NCBI RefSeq assembly: GCF_007570835.1 | Contig: NZ_SUNC01000001.1 | Span: forward strand, 620,001-684,000 | Length of the DNA: 64,000 nt | Source: Croceicoccus sediminis | GTDB lineage: Bacteria > Pseudomonadota > Alphaproteobacteria > Sphingomonadales > Sphingomonadaceae | Direction of reading: 5' to 3' | Shown: positions 1-9,105 of the stretch, one piece after another | How positions within the stretch are numbered: the stretch's first letter is position 1 | Layout of the letters: each line of letters begins with the position of its first letter | Program-made: the position numbers and the translations under genes | The notes under the pieces: generated by a model | The model's input: the letters and a program-made list of their open reading frames with translations, nothing else | The model's database searches: none | What the model was told of the DNA's origin: nothing

Positions 1-3000
1 GGCCGCGATGCCGTCCGCAAGCAGCGCGCCGCCCGCCAGGATCGTCACATCGCCCAGAGCATCAATGGTGCCGCCGGTCACGTCGCCTGCCAAGGTCATG
101 CCGACCGGGCCATCGATGACCAGCGTGCCGAACCCGATTGACGCGCCATCGACCGTAAGCGCCGAGATGTTCGACGCCGTGCCGATCGTCACCGCGCCCG
201 GTGCGAACAGCGAAAGGGCGTTCCCCGCGGTCTGGACATCGCCCAGCGCGATCGATGTTCCCGCCTCGATAACGCTCGTCGTGCCGAGCGAGAGGGAGCC
301 GACATTGAAGGTGCCCGGCGTGGTGTAGAGCGTCGGCACCGGCGCGCCGATCGCGCCGGACTGGACCAGTTGCCCGCCCACCAGCATCGTGCCGATATCG
401 ATATCGCCGCCGACGGTGAGACCAAGATCGCCGGACGAGAAAACCGTGCCCGTGCCAAGCAGCGAACCGCTGATCGAAAGATCGAGCGGCCCGCCGAATG
501 CCGTGGCAGAGCCGGTCAGCGTCAGGTCTCCGCCGTCCACGATCACGCTCGTCGCGCCGCCTGATCCGAAGCTGAGCCCGTCGGCGAGGATTTCGCCCGA
601 AGCGACGAGCGTCATCCCGTTTGCGCCTGCGATCTGTTCGGTACAGGTCGCCGTCAGGCACAAGAAGCGGATCGCACCGGTCGCGAAAGCGTCGAGCGTA
701 TCGGCGACAAAGCCTCCGCCATTGCCCGCCTGGAAAACCAAGTCGCCCGAGGTGAAGAACTGCGCCGTGCCCAGAACCGTGATCGGGTTCAGGGTTGAGG
801 TCACGGTGATCCCGCCCTCCTGCAAGCCCGCGTCATATCCGTTGTCGAAGAACAGGCTGTCGAACTGCACCGTACCGCTGGACGTGTCGGTCAGCGCGAT
901 GGTGCCGCCCGCGACTACCGATTCGACCAATATGCCGTCGGCATAGGCGCTAAGGCCGCCACCCAAGATCGAACCGGTGCCCGCCGCGTTGATGAATATC
1001 GCACCGCCGGCCGCATCGCCGTCAATGCCCGCAACCGTGCCGAACCCGCCCTCACCAGCGTATCCTTCGGCATAGATACCAAGGAAATCGTGCGTTATCG
1101 CCCCGTCCAGCGTCTCGAAGATAACCGTGCCGCCGCTGCCAAGTGCGCCGGCGCCACCTGTGCCGTCCGCTGCCGATCCGCCGAAACCGCCAAAGCCGCT
1201 CGCATCGAGGTAGAGCGGAGTCAGGGTATTGAGCGCGCCGCCGTTGATCGCGGCCATGCGAATGTCGCCGCCAATGCCGAAGCCTGCCGCGCCGCCGTCA
1301 GCACCCGTGCCGACCGCATCACCGCCCGATCCGCCATTGCCGTAAGCGTACAGGAACAGGCTGTCGAAAGTTAGTGCCGCGCCATCGGCGATCACGGAGG
1401 CGGATCCCGCCGTGCCATTCCCGCCGGTGCCCGCATTACCCGTATCGCTGTCACCGCCATCTGCGCCGACGCCGTCAGAGATCAGCGTGATGAACTGGCC
1501 CATGGGCCCGCCCGCGGTCGTGTCGAGATCGGCCAGGACGTTCAGCGTCGTGCTGCCGCCAAAGCCCGACCCGCCGTTCGATCCGGCGAACTGGCCGCTA
1601 TCGCCGCCAGATCCGTCACTGCCCGCAGCGCCGCCCAGGCCCGCCGCACCGATGTCGATGATCGAAGCCTCGTTCGAGCCACCGGCAAATTCGTACAGCG
1701 CATCGCCGCCAAGACCGTCACCGCCCGTGCCGCCGAATGCTGCGAAGAAGAACGGATCGTTAGTGCCGCCATCGCCGCCGAAACCGGCCGCGGATACCGT
1801 CACGCCGAAGGGGCTGGGCAAGCCGTTCGCGATCTGGCCCAGAATGTCGCCGCCCGCCACGATCAGCGAGGCCGATCCGCCCGTGCCCGTCCCGCCCGTG
1901 CCCGCAGTGCCGCCCTGCGCCGAACCGCCTTGCCCGGCTTGCGTGCCCAGCACCGGGTCCGGACTGCGCGGATTGCCTTCGGCGCGGATGGCGATGCCGC
2001 CAAACATGTTGAGCGTGCCGCCGTCGATCCGCACCAGCGCCGTGCCGCCCGTACCGTCACCGCCGTCGCCGACAGGCTCGAAGCCCTCGACATTCTGGTT
2101 CGACCCTGCACCGCCCATGCCGCTGGCGTTCACGTCCAGCGTCGCGACTTGCGCAAAACCGCCCGCCTGCAGGAATTGCGCCGTGCCGCCCTGACCCGAT
2201 CCGCCGTCGCCGCCCGCAATCGCGGAGCCGCGTGCCGAGCTGCCATAGCCAGTGGCCGAGATGTCGAGGCTCACCCCTTCAGGAAAGTTGAACGAGCCGA
2301 CCGTGCCGCCCGTAACCGACACCGTGGCGCTGCCGCCCGCGGCGTCGAAACCGTCACCTGCGCTGCGCCCGCCAACGATGTTAAATGCATTGTCGAGCGT
2401 ATGGGAAAGCCCGCGTGCATAGACCGAAATTCCGTCCGCCTGCAGGTCGCCGCCGCTGACCGAAAGCAGCGCGGTTCCACCCTGCGATCCGCCCAACGTT
2501 CCTGCCGCATCGGTGCGCGCACCCGCACCGCCATCGGCGCGGATATCCAGCGTTACCGCCTCGATCGAGTCGAGGCCGAACAGCATCTGGCCATCCTGCA
2601 TCAGCACTTGCGCCGTTCCGCCAGTGCCGAACGCACCGTCGGGATTGCCGTCGCCGCCCATGCCCAACGCCCAGACGTGGGCGACGTTGATCGTCTGCAT
2701 CGAGGCATTGGGGCCAGTGGTTGCCAGCGTCGCCGAACCGGCGGTTGCCGTGCCGTCGGAAAAGGCCAGGCTTTCGAGGTACAGATTGGTGGCCGCCACC
2801 GTCCCGTCGACAACCGTAAGCGTAACGTCACCGGAAACGATATTGCCGATGCCCGAACGCGCGCTGATCAGCCGGATGTCGCCATCGGCCAGCATCGCTC
2901 CGCCGGTATCGACCGTCGCATCGAGCGTCGAGCGACCACTGGCCAGCAGGTCACCGAACACCGACATGAATGCCCCGTTGGTCACGTCGATCGACAGTGC

Positions 3001-4260
3001 ACCCGAGGTCGCTTCATTGAACCCTGCAAACAGGAACAGGTCGCCCTGCACCTGCAACGCCGCTTCACCCAGCGTGGCGAGCGACTGCGAAAGCGTCACA
3101 TCCAGCGAATTGAAAGCGCCGAACAGTGCATTGTCCTGAAATACGTTGGCAATGCCGCCTGCATCGGAAATCGTGATATTGTTCGTCGCGAAGGCGTTGA
3201 TCTCGCTGGACGAATTAAGCCCGTCGACCAGGATCGAGGCATCGCCCGATGGCGTATCCAGATCGATCCCACCGCCGGTCAAACCATATCCGGCCGAAAG
3301 GACGACAAGCCCGTCGACTTCACCCGCGGAGGCTGCCGGGTTATAGCCGACGTTGCCCGAGAGCAGCATCGTCACCGCATCGTTCTTCGGAACGGTCACG
3401 AAATACTGACGATGATTTGGGTCAGTCGCGGTTCCCGCCGGACCGAAGGTCGACCCGTCGTGGACGATACCGTTCGCATCGGTCGTGCCGACATCGACCT
3501 GAACATCGAAGATGCCGAAGGAAATCGTCATCGTGGCCGCTTCGGCAGCGACATAGCCGACCGAACCGTTCACGTTGATGTTCGCGCTCTGCTGGATACG
3601 CGGCGCGACGACGGCAAGATAGCTTTGCTGCGCGCTCAGCTGCAGATCGCTGTCACCGCGGGGCAAGAACGTGATCGAGGCATCGGGATTGATCGCCTGA
3701 CCGAAGGTAATCGGCGTGCCCGGATCGGGCAGCGTGCCGTCACCGGCCAGCTGGATAGGACTGGCCGAAAGGACAAGGCCGTTGACGTCGAACGTCGCAA
3801 ACCCGCCGACGACGAAGCCATTGGGATTGTAGAACCAGACATTGCTCTGCCCGTTGCCCCAAGTCGCGCTGACGAAACCGTCGATGGCCAGCGGATTGGT
3901 CGTGCCTGCAACCGGAGTGATCCGGTTCAGCACCGTGTACTGCGGGCCTCCGCTCTGGAACGCGAGCGTCGAGGTCTCGTCCAGGAAGACGTCGGCATCG
4001 GTCGCGGTCCAGTCGATCAACGCCTCGGTCTCGGTTGGCGTAATCGTGACCGTCGTGGTCGAACCGTTGTTGACGATGCTGTCGGTGCCGAACTGGCCGA
4101 CACCGTTGGCATTGACTTGCGCATGAGCCGGACTGATCGCCGCAAGCGCCGCCGCCGCGACCGAACCGCCAAGCATGAACCGCCCGATGCGCATGGCCTT
4201 TGCCTTGCGCGTGTTGCCACCGATAGTCGTCATGGCCTCAATCCCCACATTGCGTCCCAT
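1..4260 (-). CDS. Filamentous-haemagglutinin-type exoprotein (TpsA), 3' end outside window
   Basis: Secreted adhesin-like passenger of a two-partner secretion system; only the first 1,420 codons are in the window. From the ATG at 4260 a basic segment and a hydrophobic stretch ending AISPAHA|Q form a Sec signal peptide. An ATG at 4233, just behind a GAGG, is an equally good start. Roughly residues 55-190 resemble the haemagglutination-activity (TPS) domain, with NPNGFVVGG near residue 143 matching the family's NPNG signature. The rest is repetitive, poor in Cys and rich in Gly, Ala, Ser, Thr and Asp, as in right-handed beta-helix adhesins. Between about 2,500 and 1,050 the Gly content becomes extreme (GGxGG runs). 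It starts 11 bp after the tpsB stop and is the last visible gene of the five-gene operon beginning at 12195. Ligand and C-terminus are unknown. Confidence 0.85.
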   Translation of the reverse strand, partial: MGRNVGIEAMTTIGGNTRKAKAMRIGRFMLGGSVAAAALAAISPAHAQVNANGVGQFGTDSIVNNGSTTTVTITPTETEALIDWTATDADVFLDETSTLAFQSGGPQYTVLNRITPVAGTTNPLAIDGFVSATWGNGQSNVWFYNPNGFVVGGFATFDVNGLVLSASPIQLAGDGTLPDPGTPITFGQAINPDASITFLPRGDSDLQLSAQQSYLAVVAPRIQQSANINVNGSVGYVAAEAATMTISFGIFDVQVDVGTTDANGIVHDGSTFGPAGTATDPNHRQYFVTVPKNDAVTMLLSGNVGYNPAASAGEVDGLVVLSAGYGLTGGGIDLDTPSGDASILVDGLNSSSEINAFATNNITISDAGGIANVFQDNALFGAFNSLDVTLSQSLATLGEAALQVQGDLFLFAGFNEATSGALSIDVTNGAFMSVFGDLLASGRSTLDATVDTGGAMLADGDIRLISARSGIGNIVSGDVTLTVVDGTVAATNLYLESLAFSDGTATAGSATLATTGPNASMQTINVAHVWALGMGGDGNPDGAFGTGGTAQVLMQDGQMLFGLDSIEAVTLDIRADGGAGARTDAAGTLGGSQGGTALLSVSGGDLQADGISVYARGLSHTLDNAFNIVGGRSAGDGFDAAGGSATVSVTGGTVGSFNFPEGVSLDISATGYGSSARGSAIAGGDGGSGQGGTAQFLQAGGFAQVATLDVNASGMGGAGSNQNVEGFEPVGDGGDGTGGTALVRIDGGTLNMFGGIAIRAEGNPRSPDPVLGTQAGQGGSAQGGTAGTGGTGTGGSASLIVAGGDILGQIANGLPSPFGVTVSAAGFGGDGGTNDPFFFAAFGGTGGDGLGGDALYEFAGGSNEASIIDIGAAGLGGAAGSDGSGGDSGQFAGSNGGSGFGGSTTLNVLADLDTTAGGPMGQFITLISDGVGADGGDSDTGNAGTGGNGTAGSASVIADGAALTFDSLFLYAYGNGGSGGDAVGTGADGGAAGFGIGGDIRMAAINGGALNTLTPLYLDASGFGGFGGSAADGTGGAGALGSGGTVIFETLDGAITHDFLGIYAEGYAGEGGFGTVAGIDGDAAGGAIFINAAGTGSILGGGLSAYADGILVESVVAGGTIALTDTSSGTVQFDSLFFDNGYDAGLQEGGITVTSTLNPITVLGTAQFFTSGDLVFQAGNGGGFVADTLDAFATGAIRFLCLTATCTEQIAGANGMTLVASGEILADGLSFGSGGATSVIVDGGDLTLTGSATAFGGPLDLSISGSLLGTGTVFSSGDLGLTVGGDIDIGTMLVGGQLVQSGAIGAPVPTLYTTPGTFNVGSLSLGTTSVIEAGTSIALGDVQTAGNALSLFAPGAVTIGTASNISALTVDGASIGFGTLVIDGPVGMTLAGDVTGGTIDALGDVTILAGGALLADGIAA

Positions 4261-4271
4261 ATCCCCGCCCC

Positions 4272-6071
4272 TCACTGTGCAAGAAGCACGGAAAGGCTGA
4301 TCAGTGCGCGCCAGTCGCCCTTTGCGCCATCGTCGAACCGCGTATCGCGCAGCGGCACGGCTAGCGCCGCATCCAGCCGGAACCGGTCCATGAAATTGGC
4401 GCGAACGCCGCCGCCTGTCGAAAACAGCTTTTCCGCGCCGAGATCGTCGAAGCCGCTGTCCTCGTTCCAAAACCAGCCCGCATCGAAGAAGGCATAAGGC
4501 TGAACCGCGTGTCCGCCCGCGACCTCGGGCCAGGCGGAACCGTAGCGAACCTCGGACCGGAAGCCGAGCGCACTGTCCCCCAACACCGCGCCCGGATCGT
4601 AACCGCGCCCGATGGTGTAGTTACCGCCGGAAAACTCTTCGTACGAAAGCAACGCATCGGGCGCCCACTGCGCACGCGGCTGGAATGCGATGGTGAAACG
4701 CGGATCGGGCCGCCACGCGACATTGGCATCGGCGCGCAGCACGAAGGCGGTCGGGTCGCCGTCCAGGCGGCTGGTGAAATCCTCACCGGGGGCAAGGCAC
4801 TTGGCAAAGTTCTTCGAACAATCGGTGCTGGCCCCGAAGATATCGAGCCCCTGGCGCACTTCGACGCCGCCCGACACGCCAAGCCTCGGTTCCAGTGCCG
4901 AATAACCGGCGCGTCCGTTCGCGCTCAATTCATCCACCGTCGCATAATCGGCGCGCAGCCATGCAACGCGCAACCTGTCCTCGGTCAGGGTCGCACTACC
5001 GAATTTCACGTCCTGGTCCACGATGTCGAGCCCGCCGCCCAGGAACAGGTTCCGCGTGCGGCTGCGGATCAGCGGATAGTCGGCGCGGATCGTACCGGCG
5101 ACGGTTTCCGCCGCGAAAGGATTCTGCCCCCCAACGGTCGGCTTGGTCTTGGCGTAAGTGAAATCGCCTGCCAGCCGCAATCCGTTGCGGCCCGCGCGCA
5201 ACTCGTGGCCGATCTGGAAGACCAGCTGTTCATCGAAATCGGCAGAGCGCACCAGCGACAACGTCGTCGCATCTCCCATGCCGGTCTGACCCGCAAAACG
5301 CACGCGGCCAAGGATCGACCACGGACCGGTGGCCTTGCTGCCGAAATTCTGGACCAGCGCATCCGCGCTCCACGGAATGCGGCGCACCGATACCTCGCCG
5401 ATCAGCTCGCCGGGGCGGCCGTCCACGGGCCGCAGGGCGAGGCGCGCATCGACGCCCGGCAAATCGCGGGTGAGCAGGAGTGTCCGCTCCGCCTCATCCG
5501 AATTGAATACGGCCTGTTCGGTGAGCGGCGAGAGATAGCGTAGCAGGATACCTTCGTTCGGCCCCGCATCGCCCTTGATCTGCAAACGCGTGATGCGCGC
5601 GGCCAGAACGTCGAGGCGCAGCGTGCCGTCCTCGATCGTCTGTGGCGGCACTTGCACCGCGGCAAGATAGCCCATGCTGCGCAGCATTGTCGCGGCGCGG
5701 TCCCGGATTTCGCAGACCGCGGCGACGGGCAATGTCTGCCCCGCCATGCCCGACCACGCACCGGAGAGGTCGGTGCCTTCGGGAAACGGCTCGAGCCCGG
5801 TGAACACCACGTTGCCCAGCGTGAAGGAAATGTCGGCGAATTCCGGTGCGGCAAGCGGGCAAGGCGCACGCTCCACCACGGTCGGATCGATGGCCGAATT
5901 GTTAAGGTCGCTGAGCGCGCCCTGCACCACCCCGCGCTCGATCTCCTCGCGGGTCGGCAAAGCGGTCGGAGGGACGTCGGGACCGGCCTGCGCCAGCGCG
6001 ATGGCGGGCATAATCGCCGCGCCTGCCAGCGCCATTGCCGCAATCGCGCGCCCGGTGTTCACTTTTGTCAT
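4272..6071 (-). CDS. ShlB/FhaC/HecB-family outer-membrane secretion protein (TpsB)
   Basis: Outer-membrane transporter that would recognise the TPS domain of the downstream exoprotein in the periplasm and carry it across the outer membrane. The ATG at 6071 (MTKVNTGR) is chosen because GGAGG lies about 5 nt upstream and a signal peptide ending ALA|QAG follows; an open frame extends further upstream without a ribosome site. The 599-aa product shows a periplasmic part with two POTRA-like repeats (about residues 75-240) and then a beta-barrel region with alternating hydrophobic strands. Near the C-terminal third is GRGYDPG, equivalent to the VRGY/F tip of loop L6 in FhaC. Length is normal for the family. 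Placement directly before tpsA supports the pairing. Confidence 0.9.
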   Translation of the reverse strand: MTKVNTGRAIAAMALAGAAIMPAIALAQAGPDVPPTALPTREEIERGVVQGALSDLNNSAIDPTVVERAPCPLAAPEFADISFTLGNVVFTGLEPFPEGTDLSGAWSGMAGQTLPVAAVCEIRDRAATMLRSMGYLAAVQVPPQTIEDGTLRLDVLAARITRLQIKGDAGPNEGILLRYLSPLTEQAVFNSDEAERTLLLTRDLPGVDARLALRPVDGRPGELIGEVSVRRIPWSADALVQNFGSKATGPWSILGRVRFAGQTGMGDATTLSLVRSADFDEQLVFQIGHELRAGRNGLRLAGDFTYAKTKPTVGGQNPFAAETVAGTIRADYPLIRSRTRNLFLGGGLDIVDQDVKFGSATLTEDRLRVAWLRADYATVDELSANGRAGYSALEPRLGVSGGVEVRQGLDIFGASTDCSKNFAKCLAPGEDFTSRLDGDPTAFVLRADANVAWRPDPRFTIAFQPRAQWAPDALLSYEEFSGGNYTIGRGYDPGAVLGDSALGFRSEVRYGSAWPEVAGGHAVQPYAFFDAGWFWNEDSGFDDLGAEKLFSTGGGVRANFMDRFRLDAALAVPLRDTRFDDGAKGDWRALISLSVLLAQ

Positions 6072-6157
6072 CGTACCTCCCGCAGCGCGGCCCCAAGTTC
6101 CGCGCTTCCCCGTAAATTTCGTAGCCGCCCCCAGCGAAAGGGCGCCCCATGAGGGCA

Positions 6158-6967
6158 TCAGCCCTCGCTATCGCCCTCGGCATTCGTCTCGGTACCGGCC
6201 TCTGCCATCGTCTCGGCATCGGCATAGGCCGCCTCGACCAGCAGGTCGCGCTGCGCAGTGCAACCGGCATCGTTCAGCATCGAGAACACCGCCGTCGCAT
6301 CGTCTGTCGGCACTTGCGGCAGGACGCGGGTGATGATCGTCACCGGTGCCATGCCGGGCATTTCCAGCGTGTAGGTCGCGTTGTCGACAACCGGGAGGTC
6401 CTGCGGCCAGAGCTTCAGCGCGCTGCCGCGCTTCCACGCGATATCGGACGATCCGGACTGGCCGGTGACCTTGCCGGTCACGGCCTCCACACGGTCGGGC
6501 CGCCAGAAGACGAGCCGTGCCGGATCAGCCACGCACCAGGTGCCGCCCTTTGTGCTGTCGATCTGCCAGATGTTGGTCGGGCCGGTATGCGTTGCCGAAG
6601 CCGCGCCGCTGCCTGCGCCGCGCACGGCCCCGGTACGAGCCCGCGCGCCAGTACCGCCCGAAACCAGGTCGGCAACCCGCTGCGTACCGGTGCGGTCGCG
6701 CACGACCGCGCTATCGAGCTTCACCTTGCCGGGACCGCGCAGAACGCGGGTGCCGGCCTTGTCGAGCACGGTCACGACATCGCCCGATTTGAGCACGATC
6801 TCGCTATTGGCCGGCAGTTTCTTGCCCGCTGGATAGCTTTTCGAAGACGGGCCCGTTGCACGCAGGACCACCGATTGGGCCGCCGCGACCGAAGCCGTTC
6901 CCAGCACCGCGAAAACCGCTGCGGCACCGATCAGGCCGCGCGTAAACTTGCGCTCAACCAAGGACAT
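6158..6967 (-). CDS. Exported protein of unknown function in the TPS/CHAT operon
   Basis: 269-aa protein starting at the ATG at 6967 (MSLVERKF), which follows a strong GGAGGAG. A signal peptide ends around SVAAAQ|S, so it should be periplasmic. Residues ~30-80 contain short strands (SYPAGKKLPANSEIVL, then GDVVTVLDKAGTRVLRGPGK) that resemble FecR-like or other small beta-domains, but I cannot assign a family firmly. The middle is Gly/Ala/Arg rich; the C-terminal half has WRPDR and a predicted beta region, then an acidic tail. There are two Cys residues, possibly a disulfide. The start codon lies inside the end of the upstream cyclase gene (14-nt overlap), which suggests translational coupling. 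A role linking the cyclase to the secretion pair is inference from position. Confidence 0.6.
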   Translation of the reverse strand: MSLVERKFTRGLIGAAAVFAVLGTASVAAAQSVVLRATGPSSKSYPAGKKLPANSEIVLKSGDVVTVLDKAGTRVLRGPGKVKLDSAVVRDRTGTQRVADLVSGGTGARARTGAVRGAGSGAASATHTGPTNIWQIDSTKGGTWCVADPARLVFWRPDRVEAVTGKVTGQSGSSDIAWKRGSALKLWPQDLPVVDNATYTLEMPGMAPVTIITRVLPQVPTDDATAVFSMLNDAGCTAQRDLLVEAAYADAETMAEAGTETNAEGDSEG

Positions 6968-9065
6968 AACTTTCTCCTCCACTTGTCTGCCGCAGCCTTT
7001 GGACAAGGTTCTGCAGCGAACGTATTCCCAGCGTTGACGGACCGGACGGCCCCTCTGCCAGTGCGGCATCGCCTGCCGCGGTTTCCTTTTGCCCGATACG
7101 GCCCAGTTCTTCTGTGAAGCGGTTCACAGCATCGGCATCGCCACTGGCATGAGCCGTGACGAGCGCGGCAATCGATGCGCGGTCCTCGACACTGGCATCG
7201 GGTCGCGGCTCGAAGATTTCGACCGGCGTTGCCCGTCCGCGCAAGGTCACGCGGCCCATCGGAACGAACCAGTCGGCGATGTCGGACGAACGCAGCTTTT
7301 CAATGACTTCGGCGCTGACAAGAACGGTCGTGTCGAGCGCCTTGTTCGCCGCCTCAAGCCGGGCCGCAGTGTTCATCGCATCGCCCAGCGCGGTGTACTG
7401 GATACGCCCTTCCCCGCCAAAATTGCCGACGATCGCTTCGCCATAATGCAGGCCGACGCGCGTGCGGCCGATCGGCGGCACGCCTTCGGGCACGGCCTTG
7501 CGAAATTGCTCGCCCGCCTGGTACATCGCCCAGGCCGCCATGGCTGCGCGATACCCGTCGTCGGGCTTCGCAATCGGCGCGCCCCAGAACGCGACAACCG
7601 CATCGCCGACGAACTTGTCCAGCGTGCCGCCATATTTGAGCACCACGGCCGAAAGCCGGTCGAGGTAATCGTTCAACAGGCTGGCGATCACTTCCGGCTC
7701 GACCGCGTGGGTCAGCTTGGTGAAGCCTTCAAGATCGGTGAAGACGCAGAAAATCTCGCGTTTTTCGCCGTGAAGTTGCAAGCGTTCGGGATTGCGCAGG
7801 ATTTCGCCCGCGACAGACTTTGGCAGATACTTGCCCAGCGCGCCGGTCGCGAATTCACGCTCCGCCTGGCCGATCACGCGCAAGGCCGAGGCAACGGCGA
7901 GATACCCCATTAGCCAACCCCCGACCCACCCGATCGAGGGCAGTTCATACGTGTTGTAGCCCCACTTCTCGAACAGGAAGGGCAGGATAAGGAAGATCGA
8001 GAACTGGAGGATCATCGCCAGGCCCACCGCCGGACCGCCTCCTTGCGGCGCAGCGCTGCCCGCCCCCATCAGCACCGCGACAACCGCCAGCACCCATATC
8101 GTCCAGCGCGGCAGGATCATCGGCATTTCGCGGTCCAGCAGCTGCGCCAGCATCTGGGCATGGATTTCGACACCGATGGTCTGCAACTCGCCCGTCACCG
8201 GATTGCCGGTGCGGGTAAAGGGCGTATCGAATTGGTCGAAGTCGGCAAAGTCCCCGCCGATCATGACATAGCGGTCCGCGATCAGGTCGCTCATGAACTC
8301 CGCCGTGGCCGGATCGGCCAGGAGATCGATCGGCACCTTGTCGAACACGGGCCTGTCGGAGCTGACCGGCACGCGATAGCGGATCGGGCCGGTATAGCCC
8401 TCGAAACGCTGCGCCTCGTCCGGCCCGTCCTGGGTGAGCGCAAGCGTCATCAACGGGGGCAACCCGGGATAATGGCGCGGCCAGCGGCGCGCGACGCCGT
8501 CGCTGTCCGTTTCCAGCAGGATCGAGGTCGACCGCACGACATCGGACCGCACGTCCTCATGCCAGGCGTCGAGGTCCTGCTGCTGTTCGAACGTGATCGC
8601 GTCGGGATTGGTCGCATTGTTGGCATAGGCCAGCCAGACCGGCGTCTTCATTTGCGACAGGACCTGCTTCAACAGGGGGTCGTCATCCTGCGGCGAATCG
8701 AACAGCACGTCGATGCCGATGGCCCGCGCGCCCATCGCATCCATGTTGGCCAGCGCTTCGGCCAGGACTGTGCGGTCCACCGGTGAGATCTGGCCCGTCG
8801 CCCGGTTGGTGTCATCGGTATAGACGACAAGGGCAATGCGCTGATCGGTGTCGACCGCCCTTGCCGCGGTCACCGTCCTCACGTCGTAAAGCGCGCGTTC
8901 GGCATCGCGCAGCAGCGGGAGCTTCCAGCTGCCGTAGGCGATGATCACGCCGATCAACATCAGCAGCAAGGCGATGACGGCGCGCGTCGACCCGAGCTGG
9001 CGCAGCGTACGACCCAGCTTGCGCCGGATGTCCGCCTCGCTCATCGGTGTCTGCGTATCCGGCAT
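6954..9065 (-). CDS. CHASE2-domain class III adenylate cyclase
   Basis: 703-aa inner-membrane sensor cyclase, expected to make cAMP in response to a signal sensed outside the membrane. An N-terminal membrane segment (~residues 28-46) is followed by a ~300-residue extracytoplasmic CHASE2 domain containing the typical GARAIGIDVLFD stretch. Three membrane spans (~325-400) come next, then a C-terminal class III catalytic domain. Both metal Asp residues are visible (VFTDLEGF and KFVGDAVVAFW), as are the transition-state Asn and Arg in DAMNTAARLE. The Lys in LDKFVGD favours ATP over GTP. The protein therefore looks catalytically intact. It lies 40 bp after the CHAT gene and overlaps the next gene by 14 nt. 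No cAMP receptor gene is visible in the window. Confidence 0.93.
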   Translation of the reverse strand: MPDTQTPMSEADIRRKLGRTLRQLGSTRAVIALLLMLIGVIIAYGSWKLPLLRDAERALYDVRTVTAARAVDTDQRIALVVYTDDTNRATGQISPVDRTVLAEALANMDAMGARAIGIDVLFDSPQDDDPLLKQVLSQMKTPVWLAYANNATNPDAITFEQQQDLDAWHEDVRSDVVRSTSILLETDSDGVARRWPRHYPGLPPLMTLALTQDGPDEAQRFEGYTGPIRYRVPVSSDRPVFDKVPIDLLADPATAEFMSDLIADRYVMIGGDFADFDQFDTPFTRTGNPVTGELQTIGVEIHAQMLAQLLDREMPMILPRWTIWVLAVVAVLMGAGSAAPQGGGPAVGLAMILQFSIFLILPFLFEKWGYNTYELPSIGWVGGWLMGYLAVASALRVIGQAEREFATGALGKYLPKSVAGEILRNPERLQLHGEKREIFCVFTDLEGFTKLTHAVEPEVIASLLNDYLDRLSAVVLKYGGTLDKFVGDAVVAFWGAPIAKPDDGYRAAMAAWAMYQAGEQFRKAVPEGVPPIGRTRVGLHYGEAIVGNFGGEGRIQYTALGDAMNTAARLEAANKALDTTVLVSAEVIEKLRSSDIADWFVPMGRVTLRGRATPVEIFEPRPDASVEDRASIAALVTAHASGDADAVNRFTEELGRIGQKETAAGDAALAEGPSGPSTLGIRSLQNLVQRLRQTSGGESYVLG

Positions 9066-9105
9066 CGCGCCTTCCGCTCCTTTCGATCCAGCCGCCTTCC
9101 TCGTC

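Noticed and set aside
1930-4497. Very long plus-strand open frame opposite the exoprotein gene
   Set aside because: Arg/His/Ala-rich translation with no recognisable domain or signal; it is the shadow of a GC-rich, repetitive minus-strand gene that has a signal peptide, TPS domain and a tpsB neighbour.
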